From contig CAYLUN010000134.1 in assembly GCA_964386865.1 (NCBI GenBank), positions 1-11,998 of the forward strand: DNA of 11,998 nucleotides, in the 5' to 3' direction. The position numbers and the translations under genes are program-made. Positions within the stretch are counted from its first letter, which is position 1; the number at the start of each line of letters is the position of its first letter. A model generated the notes under the pieces. It made no database searches. It was given only the letters and a program-made list of their open reading frames with translations, and was not told the DNA's origin. The DNA comes from CAYLUN01 sp964386865. Its GTDB lineage: Bacteria > Verrucomicrobiota > Kiritimatiellia > RFP12 > UBA1067. Positions 6,059 through 11,998 of this stretch are shown here, piece after piece.

Positions 6059-7936
6059 TCAGCGTTGGGCGCTGCCGGGGGTGAAGAGGACGGAGAGGGC
6101 CAGCTCGCCGGAGGCCGGAGCGACCGCCTCGAAGCCGACCATGACGGTGCCGGCATTGGGCGAGTCCCACTCGTTCGGCGGCTTGGCCGTCTCGTAGGTT
6201 TTCCAAACGGTGGCGGGACTGTGAAGCGGCGAGAGGCGGAGCTGCTTGCCGGCCTCGCGCAGCAGGAGCGGGCCGGTGCGCGAGGCGTCGGGCGCGGCCT
6301 TGGTGACCATGCCCCAGCGGACGGTCGCGCCGGGGCGCAGGCCCTTGAGGGTGTCGTCGATGCAGAATTCGCCCGTGGCCAGCAGGGTGCCCGTGCGGGT
6401 GACCTGCGAGGCATTGGTGTAGACGGGGGTCAGGTCGAGCGTGGTGGAGGGCTCGGGGCCGTCGCGGAAGGCGGCGACCGTGGCCTTGCCCTTGGCGAGC
6501 TGGAGCTGGCCATCGATCACGAGCGTGTTGTGGCTGAAGCTGCTGAGGCGGAAGACGCGCCAGCGGTCGCCGCTCTGCTTCGGGTTCCACAGGTCCAGCT
6601 TGCGCGACTCGATGCGGTAGTAGCTCTCCATGCCGAGGTCGTAGGCCCAGCGCACGCCGTCGGCGTCGAGCACGAAGGAGCCGGCGTCCATGTGGCCGTG
6701 GGGCGCGGAGGGCGAGCCGGCTTTGAGGCCGACGAAGAGCGACTGGGTGTTGTCCCACGAGGTGCGGTGGACCGTGATCGGCACCTCGCTGTCCGAAGAC
6801 CAGTTGAGGGGCGCTTTCGGGGTGAGGCCGTCGGGGACGGGCTGTAGCCAGAAGAGGGTGAAGGCGAACAGGCGGTGGCCGGAGCGGTTCGGGCTGAGCG
6901 GGGTGCGGTCCTGGCAGTACTTGGTGAAGGCGCGCTTCTCGAAATAGGCGAGTGTGTCGGGGCGGCCGAAGTGCTTGGCCAGCCACCACGACGCGCAGTC
7001 GGTGCCGCGGCCCATTCCGCCGTCGGCGTAGTTGAAGGCGATGCCGGACGGGCCGGTGACGAGGTCGAGGTAGTCGGCGGTCTCCCTGAAGCCGGGCAGG
7101 GCCGAGAGCCCGTAGTCCGACTTGAGGGAGTGCTGGAGCAGGGCGAGGGCCAGCACGTTGAAGTCGGTGCCGTAGGACCAGTAGCCGGGGCCCTCGGGGT
7201 AGCAGCCCTTGGGCGCGAAGGCATGCATCGAGAGGGGCAGGTGGGTGATGGCCCGGTGGGCGATCTCAGCGGCGAGGGGCTCCTGCCTGTCCATGAGGGC
7301 AAGGGCGCCCGCCAGCATGCCGGCGTGGCAGACTTGGCCCCAGTTGTTGCTGGCCTTGACCCAGCCGGTGTGTTTGAGCGAGGTCTTCAGGCCCTTGTCC
7401 AGAATGGCGGTGGCGACGGACTCGCGGGTTGCGTCGTCGAGGTCGGCGTAGAGCCAGTCGTAGCCGACGGCGAGGGCGAGTGTCATCTCGGCAACGTCGA
7501 GGAAATGCTTGGGGTTCCAGTCGGAGAAGCCTGCGGCGGCGCGCAGCTCCGCGGCGCAGCGGTCGAGGTAGGCGCGGTTGCCGGTGAGGCGGTAGGCCAT
7601 GGCCAGAACGGAGACGCGGTGGAGGACGGCGCGCGAGACGCCGAGCAGGCGGCGGCCTTCAAGTTCGCGCGTACAGGATTGAAAGGGGATGATCTGGTCG
7701 GCCTCGAAGCAGATGCGGGCGAGGGCGAGCTTGCCGAGGTCGGTCGCGCAGGTCTGTTCGCGCAGCGCTTGGAACGTGGCGGCGTCGGCGAAGAGCGAGG
7801 GGTGGGCCTTGTCTGCCTGGCGCACGGCAGCGGCGACGGTCTCCCGCGTGACGGCGCGAGGGCCGGGCGCGGTCTGCGCGCAGAGGGCGGGGGCGGCGGT
7901 GCAGGCGCAGAGGGCGAGGGCGGCGGTCAGGCGCAT
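6059..7936 (-). CDS. Secreted heparinase II/III family protein (polysaccharide lyase)
   Basis: A 625-residue protein from ATG 7936; a longer upstream reading frame exists but lies wholly inside the glycosyltransferase gene. AAGGA lies about 12 bases before the start. Residues 1-20 are a signal peptide ending A-L-C-A. Residues about 30-370 form the alpha-helical toroid typical of heparinase II/III and alginate lyases, with N-N-W-G-Q-V-C-H-A-G (197-206) and Y-P-E-G-P-G-Y-W-S-Y-G (246-256). Y252 or a neighbouring Tyr is the probable proton donor. Residues about 385-620 form the beta-sandwich domain with the family motif P-H-G-H-M-D-A-G-S-F (412-421) and S-F-S-H-N-T-L (466-472). Such enzymes cleave uronic-acid polysaccharides by beta-elimination. 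The true substrate cannot be read from sequence and need not be heparin. The ATG overlaps the stop of the glycosyltransferase, which suggests translational coupling and a role in processing the glycan that enzyme makes. Confidence 0.87.
   Translation of the reverse strand: MRLTAALALCACTAAPALCAQTAPGPRAVTRETVAAAVRQADKAHPSLFADAATFQALREQTCATDLGKLALARICFEADQIIPFQSCTRELEGRRLLGVSRAVLHRVSVLAMAYRLTGNRAYLDRCAAELRAAAGFSDWNPKHFLDVAEMTLALAVGYDWLYADLDDATRESVATAILDKGLKTSLKHTGWVKASNNWGQVCHAGMLAGALALMDRQEPLAAEIAHRAITHLPLSMHAFAPKGCYPEGPGYWSYGTDFNVLALALLQHSLKSDYGLSALPGFRETADYLDLVTGPSGIAFNYADGGMGRGTDCASWWLAKHFGRPDTLAYFEKRAFTKYCQDRTPLSPNRSGHRLFAFTLFWLQPVPDGLTPKAPLNWSSDSEVPITVHRTSWDNTQSLFVGLKAGSPSAPHGHMDAGSFVLDADGVRWAYDLGMESYYRIESRKLDLWNPKQSGDRWRVFRLSSFSHNTLVIDGQLQLAKGKATVAAFRDGPEPSTTLDLTPVYTNASQVTRTGTLLATGEFCIDDTLKGLRPGATVRWGMVTKAAPDASRTGPLLLREAGKQLRLSPLHSPATVWKTYETAKPPNEWDSPNAGTVMVGFEAVAPASGELALSVLFTPGSAQR
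7927..7936 (-). other. 10-bp stop/start overlap coupling glycosyltransferase and lyase genes
   Basis: On the minus strand the bases ATGCGCCTGA contain the lyase start (7934-7936) and the glycosyltransferase stop (7927-7929) in different frames. Such overlaps usually mean the two proteins are translated from one message with coupled initiation. Confidence 0.8.
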
Positions 7937-9747
7937 GGCTTGGTTGTGTCCTTTTCGGCGGGGTGGTCGAAGGCGGCGACTTCGCACGGCATGCGGCGCA
8001 TGAGAAGCCCGAGCAGGAAGCGGACGCCGTAGACCAGGTGGGTGGCGATGACGCCCAGCCACGTGGTGAGCCACATGAGCGGGTGGGGGTCGAACGAGGA
8101 GAGCAGGGTGAGCAGTCCGTATGCGGCGAGCGCGGTGAGGTAGGCGAGGCGCAGCCACGGGTGCAGGAAGGAGGCGCCCGCGCCGACGGCCAGGCCGAGC
8201 ACGAACAGGGTCGGGATCAGGTAGCTGAGGCGCAGCGAGGTGGCGGGAAAGCGCTTGGCGAAATGGCCGCGGTGCAGGGCGTAGCGGCCGACCTGGCGCA
8301 GGTGAGGGCCGAAGAGCGGCCGGCGGTGGTGGTAGACCAGCGCCCAGGGGTCGTAGACGATGCGCTTCTTCTGCCCCAGCACGACGTCGGCGCAGAGGAT
8401 GGTGTCCTCTCCCGGCCAGAAATCGGTGCGGTAGCCGCCGATGGCCCGGAGGACGTCCGCACGCACGAACAGGTTGCAGCTCGGGAAGTCGTCCACGGCG
8501 TGGCGGACGCGGTCGCCGATGTAGCGGTAGCGGAAGTTGCCGGAGACAAAGAGGTTGGCGTAGACGCGGCCGCCGGCTTGGGCGAGGAAGGGGTCGTTGG
8601 GCGGGGTGACGCCGGGCCCGCCGAGGCCGCCGACGTCGGGCAGGGTGAAGTATTTGACGGCCTGCTCCAGCCAGCTGCTCACGGGGTAGGCATCGTCATC
8701 GATGAAGGCGACCACCTCGCCCCTGGCGGCGCGGATGCCCTCGTTGCGCTTCTCGGCCGGCCGCGTCTTGCCGGTAGGAAGCACGCGCAGGTCGAAGGGG
8801 TGCGGGCCGAGGTCGGCCGGGGCGTCGGGCAGGACGATGACCTCGAAGTGCGGGTAGGTCTGGTGGGCGAGGGCCTCCAGGCACTCGGTCAGGTAGGCGC
8901 TGGGGGCGGGGCAGGCGATGACGACGGAGACGAGGATGGGGGCGTCGGGGGCTGGCGCGACCTCGACGCTGCTGTAGTAGCGCAGGATGCGTATGCGGTA
9001 GAAGATCGCCAGCGTGTCGTGCATGACCTGCTTGACGTTCGCCCACGAGAGGCAGCCGAGCTTCTGCCCGAAGTGCATTTCGACCGGCGCCTCGGCCACG
9101 GCGTAGCCCTTGGCGTGGGCGATCGAGAGGACTTCGAGGTCGAAGGCGAAGGTCTTGACGAGCATGCGGTCGAAAGCCCAGCCGAGGGCGTCGCGCGTGA
9201 AGAGCTTCATGCCGGTCTGCGTGTCCGAGACGGGGAGGCCGACCAGCAGGCGGACGATCGCAAAGTAGATTCCGCTCGCCAGGCGCCGGTGCCAGGGGTA
9301 GTCGATGACGGAGTCCGGGTGGCGCTTCGAGCCGATGACGATGGCGGCCCGCCTCTCCTCCATGACGTCGAAAAAGGTGGTGATGCGCGCGGGCGAGAGG
9401 TCGAGGTCGCCGTCGAGCAGCAGCACGTGCGAGCCGCGCGAGGCGGCAAAGCCGCGGCGCAGGGCGTTCCCCTTGCCCGCGTTGATCTTCACGTAGACGG
9501 GGCGCACGTGGCCGGGGTCATGCGACGCGGCGCGCCGGATCGCGTCCGCCGTGCCGTCGCGGCTGCCGTCGTCAACCGGCAGGACCTCGAAGGGGATGTT
9601 CCCCCGCAGCAGGTCGCAGACGGCCTCAATGTTGCGCTCGATCACGGGCTCCAGCCCGTAAGCGGGCATGATGACGCTCAGGCTGCCGTTTTCGCCGAGG
9701 CAGGCCTGGGCCGAGCGCCAAAGATTTTTCGCGTTTTCAGTGGTCAT
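7927..9747 (-). CDS. Two fused GT2 glycosyltransferase domains with C-terminal membrane segments
   Basis: A 606-residue protein from ATG 9747. The frame stays open to a TTG at 9912, but that would absorb the whole divergent promoter region and overlap the neighbouring gene start. Domain 1 (about 22-255) resembles dolichyl/polyprenyl-phosphate sugar synthases: S-V-I-M-P-A-Y (24-30), V-D-D-G-S-R-D-G-T (58-66), N-A-G-K-G-N-A-L (89-96), the metal-binding DGD within LLLDGDLDLS, and S-D-T-Q-T-G-M-K (174-181). Domain 2 (about 271-500) is a second GT-A fold with H-Q-T-Y-P-H-F-E (295-302), F-I-D-D-D-A (348-353) and P-G-E-D-T (445-449), where E447/D448 is the likely catalytic pair. Its first metal-side D-D-G-S is replaced by L-P-D-A. 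Three hydrophobic stretches (about 508-527, 533-551, 558-581) anchor the C-terminus in the inner membrane. The likely role is assembly of a surface or exported glycan, inferred from domain type and the coupled lyase. No ribosome site is obvious. Confidence 0.85.
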   Translation of the reverse strand: MTTENAKNLWRSAQACLGENGSLSVIMPAYGLEPVIERNIEAVCDLLRGNIPFEVLPVDDGSRDGTADAIRRAASHDPGHVRPVYVKINAGKGNALRRGFAASRGSHVLLLDGDLDLSPARITTFFDVMEERRAAIVIGSKRHPDSVIDYPWHRRLASGIYFAIVRLLVGLPVSDTQTGMKLFTRDALGWAFDRMLVKTFAFDLEVLSIAHAKGYAVAEAPVEMHFGQKLGCLSWANVKQVMHDTLAIFYRIRILRYYSSVEVAPAPDAPILVSVVIACPAPSAYLTECLEALAHQTYPHFEVIVLPDAPADLGPHPFDLRVLPTGKTRPAEKRNEGIRAARGEVVAFIDDDAYPVSSWLEQAVKYFTLPDVGGLGGPGVTPPNDPFLAQAGGRVYANLFVSGNFRYRYIGDRVRHAVDDFPSCNLFVRADVLRAIGGYRTDFWPGEDTILCADVVLGQKKRIVYDPWALVYHHRRPLFGPHLRQVGRYALHRGHFAKRFPATSLRLSYLIPTLFVLGLAVGAGASFLHPWLRLAYLTALAAYGLLTLLSSFDPHPLMWLTTWLGVIATHLVYGVRFLLGLLMRRMPCEVAAFDHPAEKDTTKPCA

Positions 9748-9914
9748 TCGCCGGGAGAACAGTAAAATACATGAGTTAATCTTTTTCGTCGGGTTCGGCG
9801 GCGCGTGGGCGCCGTCGGAAGTCTCCGAAACAGGACATGATGATATGCGAGTCCTACGCGTAAACCAAACGAAAAATGACTGACACGGCCGTTTCTTTTC
9901 GAGGTTCGCCAATC
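9748..9914. promoter_or_regulatory. Divergent intergenic region with AT-rich patches and inverted repeats
   Basis: These 167 bp separate the starts of the minus-strand glycan unit and the plus-strand LysM operon, so both promoters should lie here. Two patches are AT-richer than the coding DNA: 9763-9787 (including TAAAATA, read TATTTTA on the minus strand, a possible -10) and 9862-9877. I cannot find a convincing -35/-10 pair with proper spacing for either side. GGCGGCGC (9797-9804) pairs with GCGCCGTC (9809-9816), with one G-T pair and a 4-base loop, and TCGGA/TCCGA (9815-9819, 9824-9828) forms an overlapping alternative stem. CGAAAA (9870-9875) and TTTTCG (9896-9901) form a loose dyad just before the lipoprotein start. 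GAGG at 9901-9904 is its likely ribosome site. Confidence 0.45.
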
Positions 9915-11009
9915 ATGTTACGACAGACGCTGACAGTTCTGTGCTTATGCCTGTGGGGCGCGGCCTCGGGCTGCGGCAAATCCGACGTGGCCTCGGCCGA
10001 GGGGGCGGAGCGCAGCTCGGCGCTGTACAAGAAGGCCCGCGACGCGGAGCAGTCGGGCGATCTGAAGGAGGCCATCCGGCTCTACAACCGGGTGCTGGTG
10101 GAAGAGCCCAAGTCGTTCTCGGCGCACTTCCAGTTGGCGACGCTCCTGCAGGACCACGCGGAGAATTACGTCGGCGCGATCTACCATTACCAGCAGTACC
10201 TCTACCTGCGGCCGGAGACCGAGAAGAGCACGTTGGCCGAGGAGCGCATCCGGATCGCCGAGCAGCTGCTGGCCCCGCAGATCCTCAGGAAGGTCGGCGA
10301 GTCGGTGCAGGGCATCTCGCAGGCCCATCTGCTGAAGGAGAACGACCGGCTCAACCGTGTCATTACCACGCTCGCGGGCGAGAAGTCGGTTCTGGCTGAG
10401 CAGCAGGGCAAGGCCGACCAAGAGCTGGCCGCCCTGCGGGCTGACAACGCGCGCCTGCGCGAAATTCTGGCGAAGATGCGCGTAAGCGAGACGGTCGCGC
10501 CGCCGCGCGAATCGCTCCTCAAGCGCGTGGAGGCCGACGCGAAGGCGGCTGACGAGGGGCGCGCGTCGGCCAAGCCGGACGGCAAGGCGCTGCGGGCCCT
10601 GCGCGAGGAAGCGGCCTCGCTGTCGGGCGGGGAGCGCGAGGGGGCGCGCAAGCCCTTGGTCGACGTGCCCTCGACCGAGGACGTCATGAAGAAGGTTCAG
10701 TCCAAGCTCACCGGGGAGCCGCCTGCCGCCGCGACGAACCGCGCGGCGGAGGTGTCGGCGGCGCAGGAGAAGGCGGACAAGCCGTCGCTGTCGGCGCTCT
10801 CGCTGCTGGGGCGGGACGAGAAGAAGCCGAAGGCGCCCAAGAGCGGCGAGCAGCGGACGTATGTGGTGCAGCCCGGCGACACGCTGTTCCGCGTGGCGGA
10901 GAAATTCTACGGGGACTCGACGCACTGGCGGAAAATCCGCGATGCGAACCGGACGCGGATCGACCCGGACGGGCGCATCCGGGCGGGCCAGATCATCGTG
11001 GTGCCGTGA
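9915..11009 (+). CDS. TPR- and LysM-containing lipoprotein
   Basis: A 364-residue protein. ATG 9915 is preferred over the in-frame ATG 9876 because it places a short signal peptide directly before a lipobox (A-S-G-C, lipidated Cys20) and has GAGG ten bases upstream. Residues 35-100 hold about two TPR-like helical hairpins (A-L-Y-K-K-A-R-D-A-E-Q-S-G-D-L-K-E-A-I-R, then F-S-A-H-F-Q-L-A). Residues about 138-190 form a coiled coil (K-E-N-D-R-L-N heptads and repeated L-A-A-L-R). A charged, proline-containing linker (195-312) leads to a C-terminal LysM domain at 315-364 (T-Y-V-V-Q-P-G-D-T-L-F-R-V-A, ending I-I-V-V-P), which binds peptidoglycan. The protein is probably tethered to a membrane by lipid and holds the cell wall at its far end, with the TPR part binding a partner. 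It is the first gene of a three-gene operon; the next start is 16 bp after its stop. Confidence 0.85.
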   Translation: MLRQTLTVLCLCLWGAASGCGKSDVASAEGAERSSALYKKARDAEQSGDLKEAIRLYNRVLVEEPKSFSAHFQLATLLQDHAENYVGAIYHYQQYLYLRPETEKSTLAEERIRIAEQLLAPQILRKVGESVQGISQAHLLKENDRLNRVITTLAGEKSVLAEQQGKADQELAALRADNARLREILAKMRVSETVAPPRESLLKRVEADAKAADEGRASAKPDGKALRALREEAASLSGGEREGARKPLVDVPSTEDVMKKVQSKLTGEPPAAATNRAAEVSAAQEKADKPSLSALSLLGRDEKKPKAPKSGEQRTYVVQPGDTLFRVAEKFYGDSTHWRKIRDANRTRIDPDGRIRAGQIIVVP

Positions 11010-11025
11010 GCGGGGGTAGTGGGGT

Positions 11026-11352
11026 ATGTCGCCGAAAGAGGGCAAGCGCGTTCTGAAGTCAGCGGCGTCCAGCGTGTTCGTGGGCCGCTGCGCTGGGCGT
11101 TCGCCGTTCGCCCTGCGCCTGGATGCGCGCGACGACGGGGACGGGAACCGGCAGCTCTTCGCCAAGCGCAAGCGCCCGAGCTTCGAGCGGGGCCGGCCCA
11201 AGCTGTTCCACTACATTTCGGCGGGCGGCATGCGGCAGCTTCGCCGCACCTCTGCCGACGATGTGCTCGAGTGCCGCCGCCGCTCGTTCCTGCTGTTTCT
11301 CGGCGTGCTGGCGGCGGTGTGGCTGGTGTTCTATTTTGTGCCGTGCGCCTGA
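11026..11352 (+). CDS. Small basic protein with a C-terminal membrane anchor, unknown function
   Basis: A 108-residue protein that I do not recognise. It begins at ATG 11026, 16 bp after the LysM lipoprotein stop, and ends 51 bp before the next gene, so it fits neatly into the operon. Residues 1-87 are polar and rich in Arg and Lys (F-A-K-R-K-R near 45-50, C-R-R-R at 83-86). Residues about 88-105 are strongly hydrophobic (FLLFLGVLAAVWLVFYFV), giving one tail-anchor helix with the positive side facing the cytoplasm. No signal peptide is seen. The upstream spacer is G-rich but has no canonical ribosome site. Codon pattern and position support a real gene, but no family match is known to me. Overlapping frames in this stretch lack any domain signal. 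A role beside the two peptidoglycan-binding lipoproteins is only suggested by location. Confidence 0.6.
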   Translation: MSPKEGKRVLKSAASSVFVGRCAGRSPFALRLDARDDGDGNRQLFAKRKRPSFERGRPKLFHYISAGGMRQLRRTSADDVLECRRRSFLLFLGVLAAVWLVFYFVPCA

Positions 11353-11367
11353 GGCGGACGGGAACTG

Positions 11368-11385
11368 GGCGCGGTTCGCCGCGCC
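11368..11385 (+). promoter_or_regulatory. Perfect 7-bp hairpin with TTCG loop before the second LysM gene
   Basis: GGCGCGG (11368-11374), loop TTCG (11375-11378), CCGCGCC (11379-11385). It ends 5 bases before the ribosome site AGGGAG (11391-11396) of the next gene. No T-run follows, so termination is unlikely; a role in message stability, processing or start access is plausible. Confidence 0.45.
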
Positions 11386-11403
11386 GCGAGAGGGAGTAAG
11401 CGG

Positions 11404-11998
11404 ATGAGTGTGATACGGGCCGGTGCGGTGGCGCTGGCGGCCGGGCTGGTATCCGGCTGCGCGGGGCCGATGTTCGAGGGCACGATTTTCGAGGTGCAGC
11501 CGAAGCGCGACCCGGAGGTGGCGCGGGTGGCGAACAGCGCGCAGCAGGCGAGCTTGGAAGTCCGCCAGCTCGCCGAGCAGATCGAGGCGCTGAACCGCAG
11601 CCTGGAGGTGCTGGACGGGCGGGTGGGGCGGCTGGAGGCGCAGCTGGGCTCGGGGGCCCGCGCGCAGGACGACCTGGCCGCGCTCCGGCGCGACATCCAG
11701 CTGATGCGCGCCGAGCGCGAGACGCTGAGGAAAGAGATCACGGACGATCTGGCGGGACGCGTCGAGCGCATCGCGCGGCAGCAGTCCGAGCAGCAGGCGG
11801 CGCGCAGCTCGGCGCCGGCGGCCTCGGCGCGGACGGGCGCAGGCGGCGCGGCCGCCCCGGCGCCGGCGCGCGCGGGCTACGAGCACAAGGTCGAAAGAGG
11901 TCAGACGCTTTCCGAGATCGCCCGCGGCTACGGCAAGAGCGTGGACGCGATCATGAAGGCCAACAAGATCACCAACGCGTCGGCCATACGCGTCGGCC
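11404..11998 (+). CDS. Coiled-coil LysM lipoprotein (3' end outside window)
   Basis: The frame from ATG 11404 stays open to the window end; 198 residues are visible. AGGGAG at 11391-11396 is 7 bases upstream. A signal peptide of 18 residues ends in the lipobox V-S-G-C, with Cys19 the likely lipidation site. Residues about 36-130 form a long amphipathic helix with heptads (QLAEQIEALNRSLEVL at 55-70, then R-V-G-R-L-E-A-Q-L), probably a dimeric coiled coil. Residues 131-158 are an Ala/Pro/Gly-rich linker. From residue 159 a LysM domain begins (Y-E-H-K-V-E-R-G-Q-T-L-S-E-I-A, then D-A-I-M-K-A-N-K-I) and is cut off just before its last strand. The protein probably links a membrane to peptidoglycan, like the first gene of this operon, but without TPR repeats. 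More domains could follow beyond the window. Confidence 0.85.
   Translation, partial: MSVIRAGAVALAAGLVSGCAGPMFEGTIFEVQPKRDPEVARVANSAQQASLEVRQLAEQIEALNRSLEVLDGRVGRLEAQLGSGARAQDDLAALRRDIQLMRAERETLRKEITDDLAGRVERIARQQSEQQAARSSAPAASARTGAGGAAAPAPARAGYEHKVERGQTLSEIARGYGKSVDAIMKANKITNASAIRVG

Noticed and set aside
7963..9765. Plus-strand open frame of about 600 codons antisense to the glycosyltransferase
   Set aside because: Translation is Gly/Val/Ala/Asp-Glu-rich without motifs, while the opposite strand has clear GT2 motifs.
9748..9912. N-terminal extension of the glycosyltransferase to a TTG start
   Set aside because: It would cover the entire divergent promoter region and reach to the neighbouring start codon, and the added residues match nothing in GT2 proteins.
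9876..9914. Upstream ATG start for the TPR/LysM lipoprotein
   Set aside because: It adds 13 polar residues before the signal peptide and has no ribosome site; ATG 9915 gives a clean lipoprotein signal.
11019..11399. Alternative plus-strand frame overlapping the small anchored protein
   Set aside because: Arg/Pro/Ala-rich without hydrophobic or domain pattern; the 11026 frame has a proper membrane helix and operon spacing.
1..11998. CRISPR arrays, tRNA/rRNA genes, insertion sequences, toxin-antitoxin or phage genes
   Set aside because: Looked for spaced direct repeats, cloverleaf-like segments and transposase or integrase motifs and saw none.

Overview
The window is GC-rich (clearly above 60% by eye) and densely coded. 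It carries seven confident protein genes, an eighth small gene, and one probable gene remnant. I see no tRNA, rRNA, CRISPR array, transposase or phage gene. The mix of a Gfo/Idh/MocA oxidoreductase, a secreted HEAT-repeat protein, a GH20 hexosaminidase, a secreted glycosidase-like protein, a heparinase II/III-type lyase and LysM lipoproteins is typical of polysaccharide-using members of the PVC superphylum. Kiritimatiellota or Lentisphaerota is my best guess. This is an inference from gene content and base composition, not from a phylogenetic marker. Several starts lack a clear Shine-Dalgarno sequence, which also fits that group.

Layout. Positions 1-4582 (+ strand) hold the 3' end of a Gfo/Idh/MocA oxidoreductase, a secreted HEAT-repeat protein 15 bp downstream, a short remnant of an extracellular beta-sandwich-like protein that contains a nested palindrome, and a GH20-type glycosidase with no signal peptide. 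Positions 4583-4678, between convergent genes, are almost entirely inverted repeats: one simple hairpin and a four-arm alternating palindrome resembling a dispersed REP-type element. Positions 4679-9747 (- strand) hold, in transcription order, a protein with two fused GT2 glycosyltransferase domains, a secreted heparinase II/III-like protein whose start overlaps the glycosyltransferase stop by 10 bp, and a secreted TIM-barrel glycosidase-like protein. Positions 9748-9914 are a divergent promoter region. Positions 9915-11998 (+ strand) are a compact cell-envelope operon: a TPR/LysM lipoprotein, a small protein with a C-terminal membrane anchor, and a second coiled-coil/LysM lipoprotein cut off by the window end.

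How they may work together (inference). The left part suits sugar catabolism: a periplasmic protein-interaction scaffold, a cytoplasmic exo-hexosaminidase and a sugar-type oxidoreductase. The minus-strand unit couples a glycan-building enzyme to a secreted glycan lyase, which suggests making and trimming an exopolysaccharide or cell-surface glycan. The right part is peptidoglycan-associated lipoproteins. No gene here is an obviously new defence or mobile system. The least explained items are the palindrome-bearing remnant, the alternating palindrome at 4613-4665, the GT2-GT2/lyase coupling and the small anchored protein between the two LysM lipoproteins.
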